Assembly (NCBI GenBank): GCA_048939725.1
Contig: JBHLPG010000016.1
Location: forward strand, 1-32,298
Origin: Hodarchaeum sp048939725
Lineage (GTDB): Archaea > Asgardarchaeota > Heimdallarchaeia > Hodarchaeales > Hodarchaeaceae
Direction of reading: 5' to 3'
Length of the DNA stretch: 32,298 nt
Shown one piece after another: positions 15,630-25,376 of this stretch. The stretch's first letter is position 1. Each line of letters starts with the position of its first letter. The notes under the pieces were generated by a model. That model did no database searches and was not told the DNA's origin. It was given only the letters and a program-made list of their open reading frames with translations. The position numbers and the translations under genes were made by a program.

Positions 15630-17252
15630 TTGAGGATACGAAATCAATCGATTTGGAAAACATGGATTTTTTGTGTCTCCTTAATCTTGATCTCTATAGG
15701 CAGTAGTGTTTCCGCTGTGGAAAGTTCAGATTATCAACCACTTCTATTTGGTTCATTTTTTGATAGTAGTTTATTTGGGATTCAATTTAATTACAATCCC
15801 AATGCTCCAGAGGATCAAAAAATCCTTTTAGTCACTGATTTAGTTAATCAAACTTCTCTAGCTACTCCTACTAATTATCACAATATCATTAGCCTAGTTG
15901 GACATGAGGATAAGGGGATAAAATCTGCATTCCTAGCATTGGAAAGATTTAACCGCACGATAATTGATTTAATCAGTTGGCAAGCCATCGTCCCGTTTAT
16001 TAAGTATTTACATCATTTTTCGCTCCCTAGCGGGGAGGATGTGGTCTTAGGGCAAGATTTTCTTGGAATTGCATTAAAGATCAAAGAAAGTGAGATTTAT
16101 CCAGCAGAGTATCAACTTGGTTATGCAAATGTTCCATTGACCTTTCTGGAACTTTTGATACCTGATGGTTATAATTCCTCTTTAACCTCCTCTGTAGGGA
16201 CCTCTATCAGGATCCAAGAAAGCATTAACGAGCTTCAAATCGATTTTACATATTCTAATTTAACCTTTCTTTTCCAAGGGAGTAGTATAGATTTAAATAC
16301 TCTATCTGGACTAAGAATAGTTGAGAATGTGATCCTAGCTCAATTTGACAAAATTACATTCTCGATCTTTTTTAGAAAATACTCACATCATGAAATATCA
16401 GGCGTTGAAACTATTTCTAAAGTGTCCATAGGTACCGTTATGAATTTAATCATTAATGAGGAGCTTCCAACGAGTGTAAGTTGGATAAATGCAATTGACT
16501 ATGAGATCGAAGAAAACTTTCAAGATTTAGAGTTTCCTATTCATGAAGTATTCTCGTGGTATCAAGGCTCGGATATAAAACGGAGATTAGAGCTTTTTAA
16601 AGATATTTCATTTTCTTTTATAACAAGTCAAAACGTTGGGATTTTAAGCAATACCCAACCGAAAGAAGATATTCAAATTGTCATTGATGGGAACAATAGG
16701 ACACCAAATGAGCTTGAGAAAAAGGATTTTCCAGTAAAAGAAGAAATTACATTAATTCATAACATGTCTCAAGTATTTTCAACGAAGGTAAAAGGGCGAA
16801 ACTTCGCAATCCAACATGAAAATGTCCCAGACAAAATTTCCTTAATTCCGATGGAAACTCAAGTAATTGCATTAAATCAACACGATGGATTTGCAGGTAA
16901 TCGGCTATTCATACAAGAAACATCGTTACTAAAAGAATTGGTTGCTGAATGTGTGAAATGTTTCATACCTGAGATGTCTGCATTGGGAACTGGCGAAATA
17001 ATTAACGCTGCAGGATTAGATCTTACTTCAGCGCAATATATTCAAGATCTTCAAATAAACAATTGGTCTGGCTTACAGTTCACTTTTAATTTACTACAAT
17101 TCGCAGTGAAAACAGCCCCCTCAGCCCCTATGAAATCTAGTTCTGGTAAAATAACACCTATACCAGCATTTCACTCTTTTTTAGGTGTCTTAATTGTTTA
17201 TGTGGTTTTAAAGAAAGGAAAATCAATAAAAAGGAATTATAACAAAAACTAG
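15630..17252 (+). CDS. Exported surface protein A, C-terminal anchor
   Basis: A 540-aa protein starting at TTG 15630, right after the previous TGA. It has a signal peptide (basic start, hydrophobic 11-25, SSVSA cleavage region), a long beta-rich ectodomain with many N-x-S/T sequons, and a C-terminal hydrophobic segment after TPIPAFHSF followed by a lysine-rich tail, so it is probably membrane anchored. I recognise no named family. It shares blocks with the next gene: an SAF-ALERF motif near residue 99, YSNLTFLFQGSSIDL near 208, and the following long strand region. The two look like diverged paralogs. Two cysteines (CVKC) occur late in the protein. Confidence 0.8.
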   Translation: MRIRNQSIWKTWIFCVSLILISIGSSVSAVESSDYQPLLFGSFFDSSLFGIQFNYNPNAPEDQKILLVTDLVNQTSLATPTNYHNIISLVGHEDKGIKSAFLALERFNRTIIDLISWQAIVPFIKYLHHFSLPSGEDVVLGQDFLGIALKIKESEIYPAEYQLGYANVPLTFLELLIPDGYNSSLTSSVGTSIRIQESINELQIDFTYSNLTFLFQGSSIDLNTLSGLRIVENVILAQFDKITFSIFFRKYSHHEISGVETISKVSIGTVMNLIINEELPTSVSWINAIDYEIEENFQDLEFPIHEVFSWYQGSDIKRRLELFKDISFSFITSQNVGILSNTQPKEDIQIVIDGNNRTPNELEKKDFPVKEEITLIHNMSQVFSTKVKGRNFAIQHENVPDKISLIPMETQVIALNQHDGFAGNRLFIQETSLLKELVAECVKCFIPEMSALGTGEIINAAGLDLTSAQYIQDLQINNWSGLQFTFNLLQFAVKTAPSAPMKSSSGKITPIPAFHSFLGVLIVYVVLKKGKSIKRNYNKN

Positions 17253-17621
17253 AAGAAATTTTTTAGTTTTTAAGAAGTAAATGGCCGAATTAAAAATTAA
17301 TCATAAGTTAATTGCTTTAGAAGGATTGAAAATTATTCTAAACTCACTTAGTCTAATAGAAAGCGAATAATGAGTTATAAAAATATCAATCAGATTTTAA
17401 AAAAATATACTGATTAAGTATCCTGATTTTTAACTTTAAATCGGAATTTTATCAAATTTAGAAGATTTTTATACTTTTTTTGGCGGATTTTTGTTTCGCA
17501 CATTTTTTTAAAGGATGATGAATGCATAGTTCTTAGACTTTGTATCTGACTCTTGATACTCGTCAAAACGCAATGAGAGGAGTTTCAGAGTCGAGGATAC
17601 GATTAAAGGTGATTTGAAGAA
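17253..17621 (+). promoter_or_regulatory. Leader and promoter region of surface protein B
   Basis: A 369-base AT-rich gap. A 30-codon frame (17281-17370, starting MAELKINHKLIALEG) follows a weak aagaag element and may be a small peptide gene or chance. T-rich and TTTAAAGG sequences near 17465-17515 could be the TATA element. Just before the gene an imperfect dyad pairs 17542-17552 with 17588-17600 (GTATC-TGACTC with GAGTC-GGATAC), and an overlapping alternative pairs 17548-17561 with 17580-17592. This suggests a structured 5' leader or an operator. Confidence 0.35.
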
Positions 17622-19433
17622 ATGAAAAAGAAACTTCTTATGGGGATATCAGTAATAACCTTACTGACGCTCCTTATCTTTACTTCTCCAGCACAAGCTG
17701 TCGATGTTGCAGATTTTGCTGGCCATAATTTTGCAGAAGAATATTTTGCGATTGAAGTGGATCTTGTCGGTGACGGGACTAGTGTCTTTGACCCTGATCC
17801 TGAAAATCCTGATTTAATTAACGATCTTATAGGTACAGCGACACCAACAGGAGATTCTAATCCTTTAGAAGATGAACAATTCTACCTCGCATATATGAAT
17901 ATGTCAGGTATTGAGACTGCTTTCTCTGCGTTAGAGAAATTTGAGCATACGATAACCCTTCAAGATCTATTAACAGATGATGTATATACAACGATCGATA
18001 CTCTTGGCACACCAGACATGAAGACAGCTATAAACACCCCAATCTCTCATATCAATGCTACTGCTCCCTTTCAACAGTTAGTTCAACATTATACAACCTC
18101 TGAAGAACATGGTTTCAAAGATGTCTTTGTTACGAATAACTTCATGGCTCTAATAGCTTACGAAACAGGAACAGGCGATGATCCTAATATTATGGATAAA
18201 AATGACCGGCTTTATATAGGCTATACTTTTTGTCTCCAAAATTTAACCGATGCTATTAACGATATCATTGCACCAACCTATGAACTGGGACATTTTGATT
18301 ATGAAGCTGATTTTGAAACAACAGCTACAGGTTTCGAATTTGGCATCACTTATACGAATTTATTTGTATTATGGCAAGCTATTGATATTGCACCAAAAGG
18401 TGTTGATGTCACTGGTGCTGGTGAACAATATATCAGAGACGATACAAATGGTATTATATATGGTGGACACATTGCTGCAGCTTCAGTCCTTGATTATCTT
18501 GCATTTAATTATGTGTTTGAAACAACCGAATTTACAGGTGCAAACCGATATATCGAAGGAACAGTTACAACTCATTATGATATTGGTGAAACCAACTTCC
18601 TTGTAACTCGTGACAATGCAGCCTATATCGCAGATCATGCTGATAATTGGACTCACAATCCATTCACAGAAACCCCTACGTATACTTTAGATATTCCTGA
18701 TGCTATTGCTGATGCTAATCTCGGACTTCTCGGCCTTCCTGATATTCCATCGTCTGTAACAATATCATTACCAGAGTTAGCATTCTATTTCGATGATGAC
18801 GCTAAAACACGTATAAAAATGCATGGTGGTTTTGGATTGACAGTAGCAACTGCAACAACCACTTTTGGGGTTGATGTTGTCGAACCAGAATACGAACTAG
18901 TAGGAGAGGATATCAACCTCAATATGGGTGGAAAAACTTACTTCTTTACCGAATTTACAGGTAAAAATACGTACAAACTTAAAGGACTAGAGGATCTTTG
19001 GGGTATCGACCCTAATCTTGATCGGCCTGTATATATCCTTCCTTTCGATCCAAGTGGCTGGACTATTACTGGTGTAGCTAAAGCATATTTTATAGTTGAA
19101 TTCGCGTTGGCTTATGGTTTTACATTGTTCATGGCTAAACAATTAGGAGAATTTATGTCAATGTCTTCGAGTGCCACAGCTTACGTCTCAGTAGACTTAC
19201 TTTACTTTACATTCACTGAATTTCCAGAATGGTATGGTGGAGAAATTATCCACGATCCTGCATATTCTGCTGTTGCTGCGATGGCTGCTGAACCCCCAGA
19301 ATCAAGCTCGATACCAGAAGAGTCAAGCGAAGAACCAGAACAACCAAGTGATGGAGTTCCAGGATTCGAGATACTCTCCGTGTTACTAGGCATTCTCCCT
19401 CTATATGCGTTGTATCGAAAACGACGACACTAA
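17622..19433 (+). CDS. Exported surface protein B with PGF-type C-terminal anchor
   Basis: A 603-aa protein with a clear signal peptide (MKKKLLMG, hydrophobic to about 22, SPAQA cleavage). The acidic, Thr-rich ectodomain is followed by a Pro/Ser/Glu-rich spacer (about 555-577). The C-terminal sorting tail is VPGFEILSVLLGILPLYAL then YRKRRH, the tripartite layout of archaeal PGF-like CTERM signals, including those of Asgard surface proteins. The TAF-ALEKF block near 99 and YTNLFVLWQAIDI near 244 match protein A, so the two are paralogs. Its own promoter region and a T-rich terminator after the stop suggest separate, perhaps strong, expression. Function unknown; an S-layer-like or sensory surface role is inference. 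Confidence 0.82.
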   Translation: MKKKLLMGISVITLLTLLIFTSPAQAVDVADFAGHNFAEEYFAIEVDLVGDGTSVFDPDPENPDLINDLIGTATPTGDSNPLEDEQFYLAYMNMSGIETAFSALEKFEHTITLQDLLTDDVYTTIDTLGTPDMKTAINTPISHINATAPFQQLVQHYTTSEEHGFKDVFVTNNFMALIAYETGTGDDPNIMDKNDRLYIGYTFCLQNLTDAINDIIAPTYELGHFDYEADFETTATGFEFGITYTNLFVLWQAIDIAPKGVDVTGAGEQYIRDDTNGIIYGGHIAAASVLDYLAFNYVFETTEFTGANRYIEGTVTTHYDIGETNFLVTRDNAAYIADHADNWTHNPFTETPTYTLDIPDAIADANLGLLGLPDIPSSVTISLPELAFYFDDDAKTRIKMHGGFGLTVATATTTFGVDVVEPEYELVGEDINLNMGGKTYFFTEFTGKNTYKLKGLEDLWGIDPNLDRPVYILPFDPSGWTITGVAKAYFIVEFALAYGFTLFMAKQLGEFMSMSSSATAYVSVDLLYFTFTEFPEWYGGEIIHDPAYSAVAAMAAEPPESSSIPEESSEEPEQPSDGVPGFEILSVLLGILPLYALYRKRRH

Positions 19434-19470
19434 ACTCCCCTTTCTCTTTTTTTCTTTTTTTCAGAATAAT
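19434..19470 (+). terminator. T-rich terminator after surface protein B
   Basis: The stop is followed within about 20 bases by two runs of seven T in a pyrimidine stretch, a typical archaeal U-tract terminator. Confidence 0.6.
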
Positions 19471-19663
19471 TATTATTGAATCTAAGTTTTTTAAGCCTTA
19501 TTTTTATTTAAATCAATCTTGATGGATTATATCAGGATTGGAGAATTCAGAGACTTTTTAGACATAGTAGAAAATTAAACACTTTCTGTTACCTAGATGA
19601 AAAATGGTTTTTAGGAATAATTTTAAATTTACATAAAAAGAACATAATAATAATTTTTAATGC

Positions 19664-19738
19664 ATAATATAAAAAGGAATGAATATACTTCAATTACTAC
19701 AGAGGATCAGTTTAGCGTAAACCATTTTCAGTAGGATG
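19664..19738 (+). promoter_or_regulatory. Likely promoter and RBS of the polytopic membrane protein gene
   Basis: AATATAAAAAG (about 19665-19675) is a good archaeal TATA box about 70 bases before the ATG at 19746. A GGATGA Shine-Dalgarno lies at 19733-19738. The rest of the 312-base gap is AT-rich and empty. Confidence 0.55.
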
Positions 19739-19745
19739 AAAAATC

Positions 19746-22367
19746 ATGGCTTTAATAGACCCATTATTAGACCCAGTTAACCTTATGGTTTCTTTACTTT
19801 TAACATTCTCTCCCATAATTATTTTATTTATACCATATCTGTTCACCCGACGTAAGGACGAGAACTTTTTTGCTGTTATCTTTAATCGGGCTTATTTCGG
19901 GTTCATTGTTTTTTATTTGGCGTACTTTATTTTTTCTAGCATTTTAAACGCTGTTGTTCCAAATCCAAGCCAGTATATTGATCAAGAATACTATCCTGTT
20001 ACAGGCACAAGTGAATATAGTACCGTTTGGGATTCAGCTGCAGTCGATGAGGAAACAGTGAATAACTTTTTAACATCTATTGGATTGCCAGGAATACCTT
20101 TATTAGTTAAATATATGTTCCAGCACTTTATCAACTCGATTGTTAATTTCTTATACTATCCCATCATAATTCTAGCCTTTGTTTTTGGTATTTCACCTAT
20201 AATTTCGCTGATAATATTGTTATACCAAACTTGGGGAGAAAAACGGAATGAGAGAAAGCCATTAAAACGATTAATAAAGCAAAATGAAGAGGAAATCAAA
20301 TTCCTGCGAATTAAACAGAAAAATGCCAATGAAACGGAGATTCCAGAGATCAGTCAAGAGATTACCACACTAGAGGATGATATTAATAACTTACAGCGTC
20401 AATTAACCGAGCTACGAAGCGTAACTCAACGATTACAAGAGATACAATTTGAGATGGAAGCTTCACCATTCCAAGAAATTACAAAAAGGGTGAAAGAAAA
20501 GGAATGGGGCAACGAAAGAGAATTACTGAAAGTACTTATTGCTATCCTCCCCATTACTCTATTTCTTCTTATGACAATTCTTCAGTTGCTTGGAGAAACT
20601 GAAAATCCAAGCTTACTTCAAGGGACTGCAATGGGGCACTTTCTAGAAATATTCTTTGCCTATATTGCTTCAATAGTATTTAGCGTTTATCTTATAAAAG
20701 CAAGTCGCTTATCACGGAGGGGTAAATTCTTAGGTAATCAACTTTACATTGCAATGGTTCAAAGTCTATCAACTGTAGGGGCTTTTATGTCAGGTCTCGC
20801 AGTTATTCTATTTTTAGTTCAGTATTTTGACCAGATCTTTGTGGTTTCTTATTTTGTAGTATACTTCATCATGGTGTCAATATTTTTTGTACTCTTTTTG
20901 GATATTTTCGAACCATTCTCGATTTACTTACTAATCAAACTCATTGAGACATTTAAAAATTTCAAAATGGCTGTTAAACGAATTGATTCTACTAATGTTG
21001 CAAAATCTGCCGCAATGGGGGTAGTTATTGGTTTTCTACTAGCAGTTGGATTTCTTGTTTATCGTGTTATTGTTGGAGGTTTGTTTCCCCGAAATATAGA
21101 CACTGTTCAATATAGTACTTTCTTTTGGTTTACTTTGAATTACATAAGCTTTTTTTTAAGTGCAGCGCTAATTTTGTTCATAAGAAGATGGAATTGGAGT
21201 ATTTTTACCACCACATTGATTGCTTATCTATCGATATCCTCAGTCAGCATTTTTCTCTTTTTATGGTATGACGAAGCTCTCGCTCTCTATAGTTTAATTC
21301 CATTTTTAGACTTAGATAATCCAATTTTCAGAATTGGTACTGTTCCGCTAATACCTCCATTTATCACACTCACTTCAGGACTTGCTGGAGGCGTAGAACG
21401 GTTACAATGGTACACCAATATTTGGAAAGAGGGGATATTTGGTGATATTCACTTTATTATTCCTGAATTACAACGGATTCCTGTAATCTGGAAAGGAGAG
21501 GGGGGTATTTTTCTAGGACTTTTATCTATTCCATATAATCTTCTACACCCATTTGCTATAATATTAACGTACGGTAGCATTCTATTTTTAGTAAGACGGA
21601 ATTTTCATATCAGAACACAGAAAAGCGAATTAGAAGGAGAAGAGAAAGTTCAATATAAGTCAATATATTCTGATATGGGCCGACTCCCAAATTTAAATGA
21701 ATTAGAAAGGAAATCAGATATAATTTTAATTGGAGCGACTCCTGTTGACAACCCAGAAATAAACCAGAAGATAGAGGAAGCTTGGACAGAGATTGAAAAT
21801 GGACAACAGTTGCGTGAAGTAATTACTAGAGGAATAGAACCATTTAATGAGTTAACGAAGAAAAGTGGGTTAACTTCGGCCGAGATCCATCAAATCTTAG
21901 ATGATTTAACATTTGATATTGCCATTCCATTCAATCAAGTATTGACAGTCCTACATAGAGAATTTTCCTACTCATTTGAGGAGGTTACTATTGACTCACT
22001 TCATGTAATGATGCTCGATGGGCGGGCAGTACTATCTCACACCTTTGCGATGGAATCACAAGTTGAACCAGCGTTGGTAGCTGGTCTTTTCTCTGCCATC
22101 ACTTCTTTTGCGAAGGAAGCTGTACGAAGTGAACAGTTGCTAAAGACCATAGATCACGGTGATGTCGTTCTAACCATTGAATATGCGAAATGGGTCTTTG
22201 CTGCAATATTTGCAGATAGTACATCCACGGAATTACGGAGAAAATTAAGTGAATTCTTAGCTGATTTTGAAGAAAGACATGCAAAAACCCTACCTATATG
22301 GTTAGGTGATCTGGAAGTATTTACAGGTGACATCCAAATAATAGATGATACTTTCTCTACAATTTAA
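19746..22367 (+). CDS. Polytopic membrane protein with coiled coil and C-terminal longin/roadblock-like domain
   Basis: An 873-aa protein with about 11 hydrophobic segments (12-33, 41-70, 128-160, 261-283, 299-317, 333-358, 362-394, 422-446, 457-478, 485-507, 583-615). A charged coiled coil (about 165-235) lies between the third and fourth. The cytosolic C-terminal part includes a helical section (640-740) and a domain at about 745-870 with DSLHVMMLDGRAVLSHTF, VEPALVAGLFSAITSFAKE, and a WLGDLEVF end. That strand-helix pattern resembles longin/roadblock-type domains. A similar block occurs in the convergent HerA-type gene. I recognise no transporter motif. Membrane signalling or trafficking control is a guess. 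Confidence 0.8.
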   Translation: MALIDPLLDPVNLMVSLLLTFSPIIILFIPYLFTRRKDENFFAVIFNRAYFGFIVFYLAYFIFSSILNAVVPNPSQYIDQEYYPVTGTSEYSTVWDSAAVDEETVNNFLTSIGLPGIPLLVKYMFQHFINSIVNFLYYPIIILAFVFGISPIISLIILLYQTWGEKRNERKPLKRLIKQNEEEIKFLRIKQKNANETEIPEISQEITTLEDDINNLQRQLTELRSVTQRLQEIQFEMEASPFQEITKRVKEKEWGNERELLKVLIAILPITLFLLMTILQLLGETENPSLLQGTAMGHFLEIFFAYIASIVFSVYLIKASRLSRRGKFLGNQLYIAMVQSLSTVGAFMSGLAVILFLVQYFDQIFVVSYFVVYFIMVSIFFVLFLDIFEPFSIYLLIKLIETFKNFKMAVKRIDSTNVAKSAAMGVVIGFLLAVGFLVYRVIVGGLFPRNIDTVQYSTFFWFTLNYISFFLSAALILFIRRWNWSIFTTTLIAYLSISSVSIFLFLWYDEALALYSLIPFLDLDNPIFRIGTVPLIPPFITLTSGLAGGVERLQWYTNIWKEGIFGDIHFIIPELQRIPVIWKGEGGIFLGLLSIPYNLLHPFAIILTYGSILFLVRRNFHIRTQKSELEGEEKVQYKSIYSDMGRLPNLNELERKSDIILIGATPVDNPEINQKIEEAWTEIENGQQLREVITRGIEPFNELTKKSGLTSAEIHQILDDLTFDIAIPFNQVLTVLHREFSYSFEEVTIDSLHVMMLDGRAVLSHTFAMESQVEPALVAGLFSAITSFAKEAVRSEQLLKTIDHGDVVLTIEYAKWVFAAIFADSTSTELRRKLSEFLADFEERHAKTLPIWLGDLEVFTGDIQIIDDTFSTI

Positions 22368-22411
22368 CCTATCCCCCTTGCCTTCCAAAATTTTCATACT
22401 TGAAAAGTCCT

Positions 22412-25051
22412 TTATTTCGCTTCTCCAATTATAAAAAGATAATCGTCAGGGCTTAACTTAGCTATTGAACAAATAATTATTGCCAGATCTGATTTCAGTA
22501 TAATCTTGATCCCATTTAAGGGATTCTTTGCTTTCTGATGGAGTAGAAATCCCTTTTGAGTCATTAAAGTGGCCCATTGCTTTAAGTCTGCTTCTGTGTA
22601 TGTCAAAGTCCTGATTGAAGTGGATTTAATTCCCACTTCAGATTCAAAGATTAAATCTCGTTCTAAGATGTCAGATATGAGATTTGAAGAGAGTGAAGTT
22701 TCCTGTAAGTCGTTTATTAACTCTATAAACCATGTGATGTCTTCCTCTCCTATCTCTATCGTCTCGTCCTCAGAAATGAAATCTGACATTTCTAGTCGAG
22801 GAGGAGCTTGATCTTCAGAAATCTCTTTAAATTCCTGCTGCTCCTCGGAAAGAGGTGTTGACACAAAATGTGGTAACATACGATTTTGGTCAGCGAGTAT
22901 AAGAACCCCATCACGAAGATATGAAATAATAACCTCGGTTATTTTTCGATAGCTATAATCTGAATCTAGAAGGCACTGATTAACAATTTCTATTGCGAAA
23001 AGGCCTTCTGATAATGCAAGTTGATCTATTTGCTGATTGATGATTTCATATAATATCGGATGAGAAATTTCCTTTTTAAAAGATCGATTTAGTTGTAAAG
23101 GAGAAATCAAAGACAATCCTAGATAACGATCAAGAATTTTTATGGTTGGAGAGAATTCATCAATTATTCCAACAAACTCTTCAAGATTTGAAAGGAACTT
23201 AATTTCGAATTGATAAGAAAAATTTCTAATTCGTCTCTTAAAATCATTTATGTACTTCGGAGTACGATCTAGGATGACTGCAGTGACAGAATTGACTCCT
23301 TCTACTGTGATGATTTTAAAAGCTTTATCGCCGATCTCTTCAGTAAATATACGCAAAATTGAGCGTTCTTTAACGAGATCTGACTTAAGCTCACTAAAAA
23401 GTCCCGAAATTGCGCTCAGAAATCCTGAAACAAGTTGAGGGTCGATTTTTAACATTGTTATTCCAAGTTCGAAAATGCAAATTCCAGTTCTTTTGTGAAG
23501 GATTAAAATGTGATTACACGCAAGCAGATTCGTTAAATCTTTGTAGCTGAAAGGTTCAATCTCAATTGGAGACACAATTTCATCATGTTCAATAACAGAG
23601 GACTCTAATTTAGGTGTATATAATTCCTCCTCTGAGGAATCCGAAATAATCCCAGTTCCATTGTACCTGGGGATAGAACTAGGCATTTCATCCTCTTGAG
23701 GATCTATATGTTTTGATAAACGAGGACGAACGTGAATTTTTATTGGCCCATGACTTCCTAATCCAACAATTAACGCTTCTCCCCTTACTAGATGAGGCAA
23801 ATTCGATACTACATCAGTACTAATCCCTTCCATCAACCGAATTTTATTGAGGTCCTTATCAGATCTTATCCTTAATGCAATTAGTGTGTTCATATTCGCA
23901 ATGATGTTATCTGGGAAATCCCCAGGCCGTTGGGAGATTAGAATTTCGTAAAGCCCAAATTTTCGCCCTTCACGAGCAATTCTTGATAATATTTCATTTG
24001 TAGTTGAGAAACGATGTGCTTCTTCGACAATAAGCACGACTTCTTGCTCTTTTGTTATTTTACCATGAATTTTCTTTTCAAATACTTGTGTTAGGAGTTC
24101 ATTGACAAAAATATTTCGCTTTTTCTCGTCAGTAAACTGATCCAAACGAATAATAGAGATTTGACCAGGAGAAATGAGAGTTTCTAAGTCAAGTTCTTTA
24201 TCAAATAATTCCAATTTTTTCAGGGAATGGATTTTTGAAACAAGTGTTTCTCGAGTTGAAGAATGAAAATCAGATGATTCAATCACTGAAATCAGATCAT
24301 CTAATAAAATAGGTTTTTTCATTAAATTGGACAATGAATTTTCTTGTGCAGCTGTTAGATCTATTAATCTTCGTATTCGTGGTAAGGTGAATTCTTTTCC
24401 AAGACCTAGAGAGTCCTTTTCATAGATTAAGATGTTATCGCGGAATCCAACTGGGGAATAACCTTCGTAATCTAGTTTTTCAATCTCTTCTCCATCATTT
24501 GGTTGAGCTAACCCCCAATATTCGTTATGAATATCAAAGAGTAATACTGTAGCTGACTTAAACTTCATAATTATTTCTTCTAATAAGACACCAACACTGT
24601 ACGATTTTCCTGCGCCAGTACTCGCAACGCAAAGAACGTGTCGTTCAATGAATTTGGGGGATAAAAGAAAAGGATCAGTATGATCTTTATAGGTCACAAC
24701 ATCTCCAAGGTATATTCCTTGATCACCCCTGTGAGAGATTATCTTAGAAACAAGACCTTTAGGTGGATGCTGAATCTGTGCTTGTGAAGAAATCGGAAAT
24801 CTGCATGGAGAAAGTGAAAAATCATCTAAATTAATCTCCCCAAGAATAGTGGCTATTCCTCTTATATCTTCTCCCTTGGCTTGAGTTAACTTTGCAACTT
24901 GAGCTAAATATTGTCTTTCAGGAGTTTTTTCCGAATCTGTGATCAAAACAAAATCCTGTTCATAAATGGTGGCTTTGGTTTCATCTATATAAAAAGAGAT
25001 TTCCCCTGTTGAAGATTTTATTACTTCCACTGCGTGCAGCAACCATTTCAA
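22412..25051 (-). CDS. HerA/FtsK-superfamily ATPase with long C-terminal extension
   Basis: An 879-aa protein. Residues 1-130 contain a HAS-barrel-like start and a linker. The HerA ATPase core covers about 130-445 with Walker A STGAGKS (144-150), LLFDIHNEYW (170-179), Walker B VVLIVEEAH (338-346), the arginine region SRIAREGRKFG (356-366) and SQRP (373-376). HerA hexamers pump DNA, classically with NurA, but no nurA is adjacent. An acidic linker leads to a domain at about 510-630 (HILILHKRTGICIFEL, IDPQLVSGFLSAISG) resembling the tail domain of the neighbouring membrane protein, then another 250 residues I cannot assign. Typical HerA is about 500-600 aa, so this is an extended form. Ends converge with a 44-base gap. 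Confidence 0.85.
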   Translation of the reverse strand: MKWLLHAVEVIKSSTGEISFYIDETKATIYEQDFVLITDSEKTPERQYLAQVAKLTQAKGEDIRGIATILGEINLDDFSLSPCRFPISSQAQIQHPPKGLVSKIISHRGDQGIYLGDVVTYKDHTDPFLLSPKFIERHVLCVASTGAGKSYSVGVLLEEIIMKFKSATVLLFDIHNEYWGLAQPNDGEEIEKLDYEGYSPVGFRDNILIYEKDSLGLGKEFTLPRIRRLIDLTAAQENSLSNLMKKPILLDDLISVIESSDFHSSTRETLVSKIHSLKKLELFDKELDLETLISPGQISIIRLDQFTDEKKRNIFVNELLTQVFEKKIHGKITKEQEVVLIVEEAHRFSTTNEILSRIAREGRKFGLYEILISQRPGDFPDNIIANMNTLIALRIRSDKDLNKIRLMEGISTDVVSNLPHLVRGEALIVGLGSHGPIKIHVRPRLSKHIDPQEDEMPSSIPRYNGTGIISDSSEEELYTPKLESSVIEHDEIVSPIEIEPFSYKDLTNLLACNHILILHKRTGICIFELGITMLKIDPQLVSGFLSAISGLFSELKSDLVKERSILRIFTEEIGDKAFKIITVEGVNSVTAVILDRTPKYINDFKRRIRNFSYQFEIKFLSNLEEFVGIIDEFSPTIKILDRYLGLSLISPLQLNRSFKKEISHPILYEIINQQIDQLALSEGLFAIEIVNQCLLDSDYSYRKITEVIISYLRDGVLILADQNRMLPHFVSTPLSEEQQEFKEISEDQAPPRLEMSDFISEDETIEIGEEDITWFIELINDLQETSLSSNLISDILERDLIFESEVGIKSTSIRTLTYTEADLKQWATLMTQKGFLLHQKAKNPLNGIKIILKSDLAIIICSIAKLSPDDYLFIIGEAK

Positions 25052-25376
25052 GATGAGCTCAATCTTCTGAAAGCTCTATATTGAAGATCTACCTGAATTG
25101 ATGGACTAAAGGCACTCGTACTAGTCATATCATGAGTTTCTGGACAAGTTATTTTTTCATTATTATAGGATTTTGATTAGTATAAAAACTCCTTTATTGA
25201 ATATAACTCAATATCTCCAATCTATTATATATAAGGGAATACTCGTTATGAAATAATTTTTGGTATGAATGTTTGATCAAATGGTTGTGATAAACCTCGC
25301 AAAAAGTTAATATTTCAATCTTCATACTGTTGAGATTAAATCACCTAATTCATTTTTAGGTGGAGAGTAAGCTATT
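25052..25376. promoter_or_regulatory. Divergent spacer HerA-like / trxB with hairpin over the trxB RBS
   Basis: A 325-base spacer. TATA-like elements are AGTATAAAAAC (about 25178-25188) and TTATATATAAGGG (about 25224-25236). Directly before trxB, CACCTAA (25342-25348) can pair with TTAGGTG (25356-25362), which would mask the GGTGGAG Shine-Dalgarno (25359-25365) of the ATG at 25377. No RNA gene was seen. Confidence 0.45.

Noticed and set aside
18250..18606. A 118-codon frame inside surface protein B
   Set aside because: It overlaps a full-length exported protein in another frame; the composition (Leu/Ile-rich, no features) fits a shadow.
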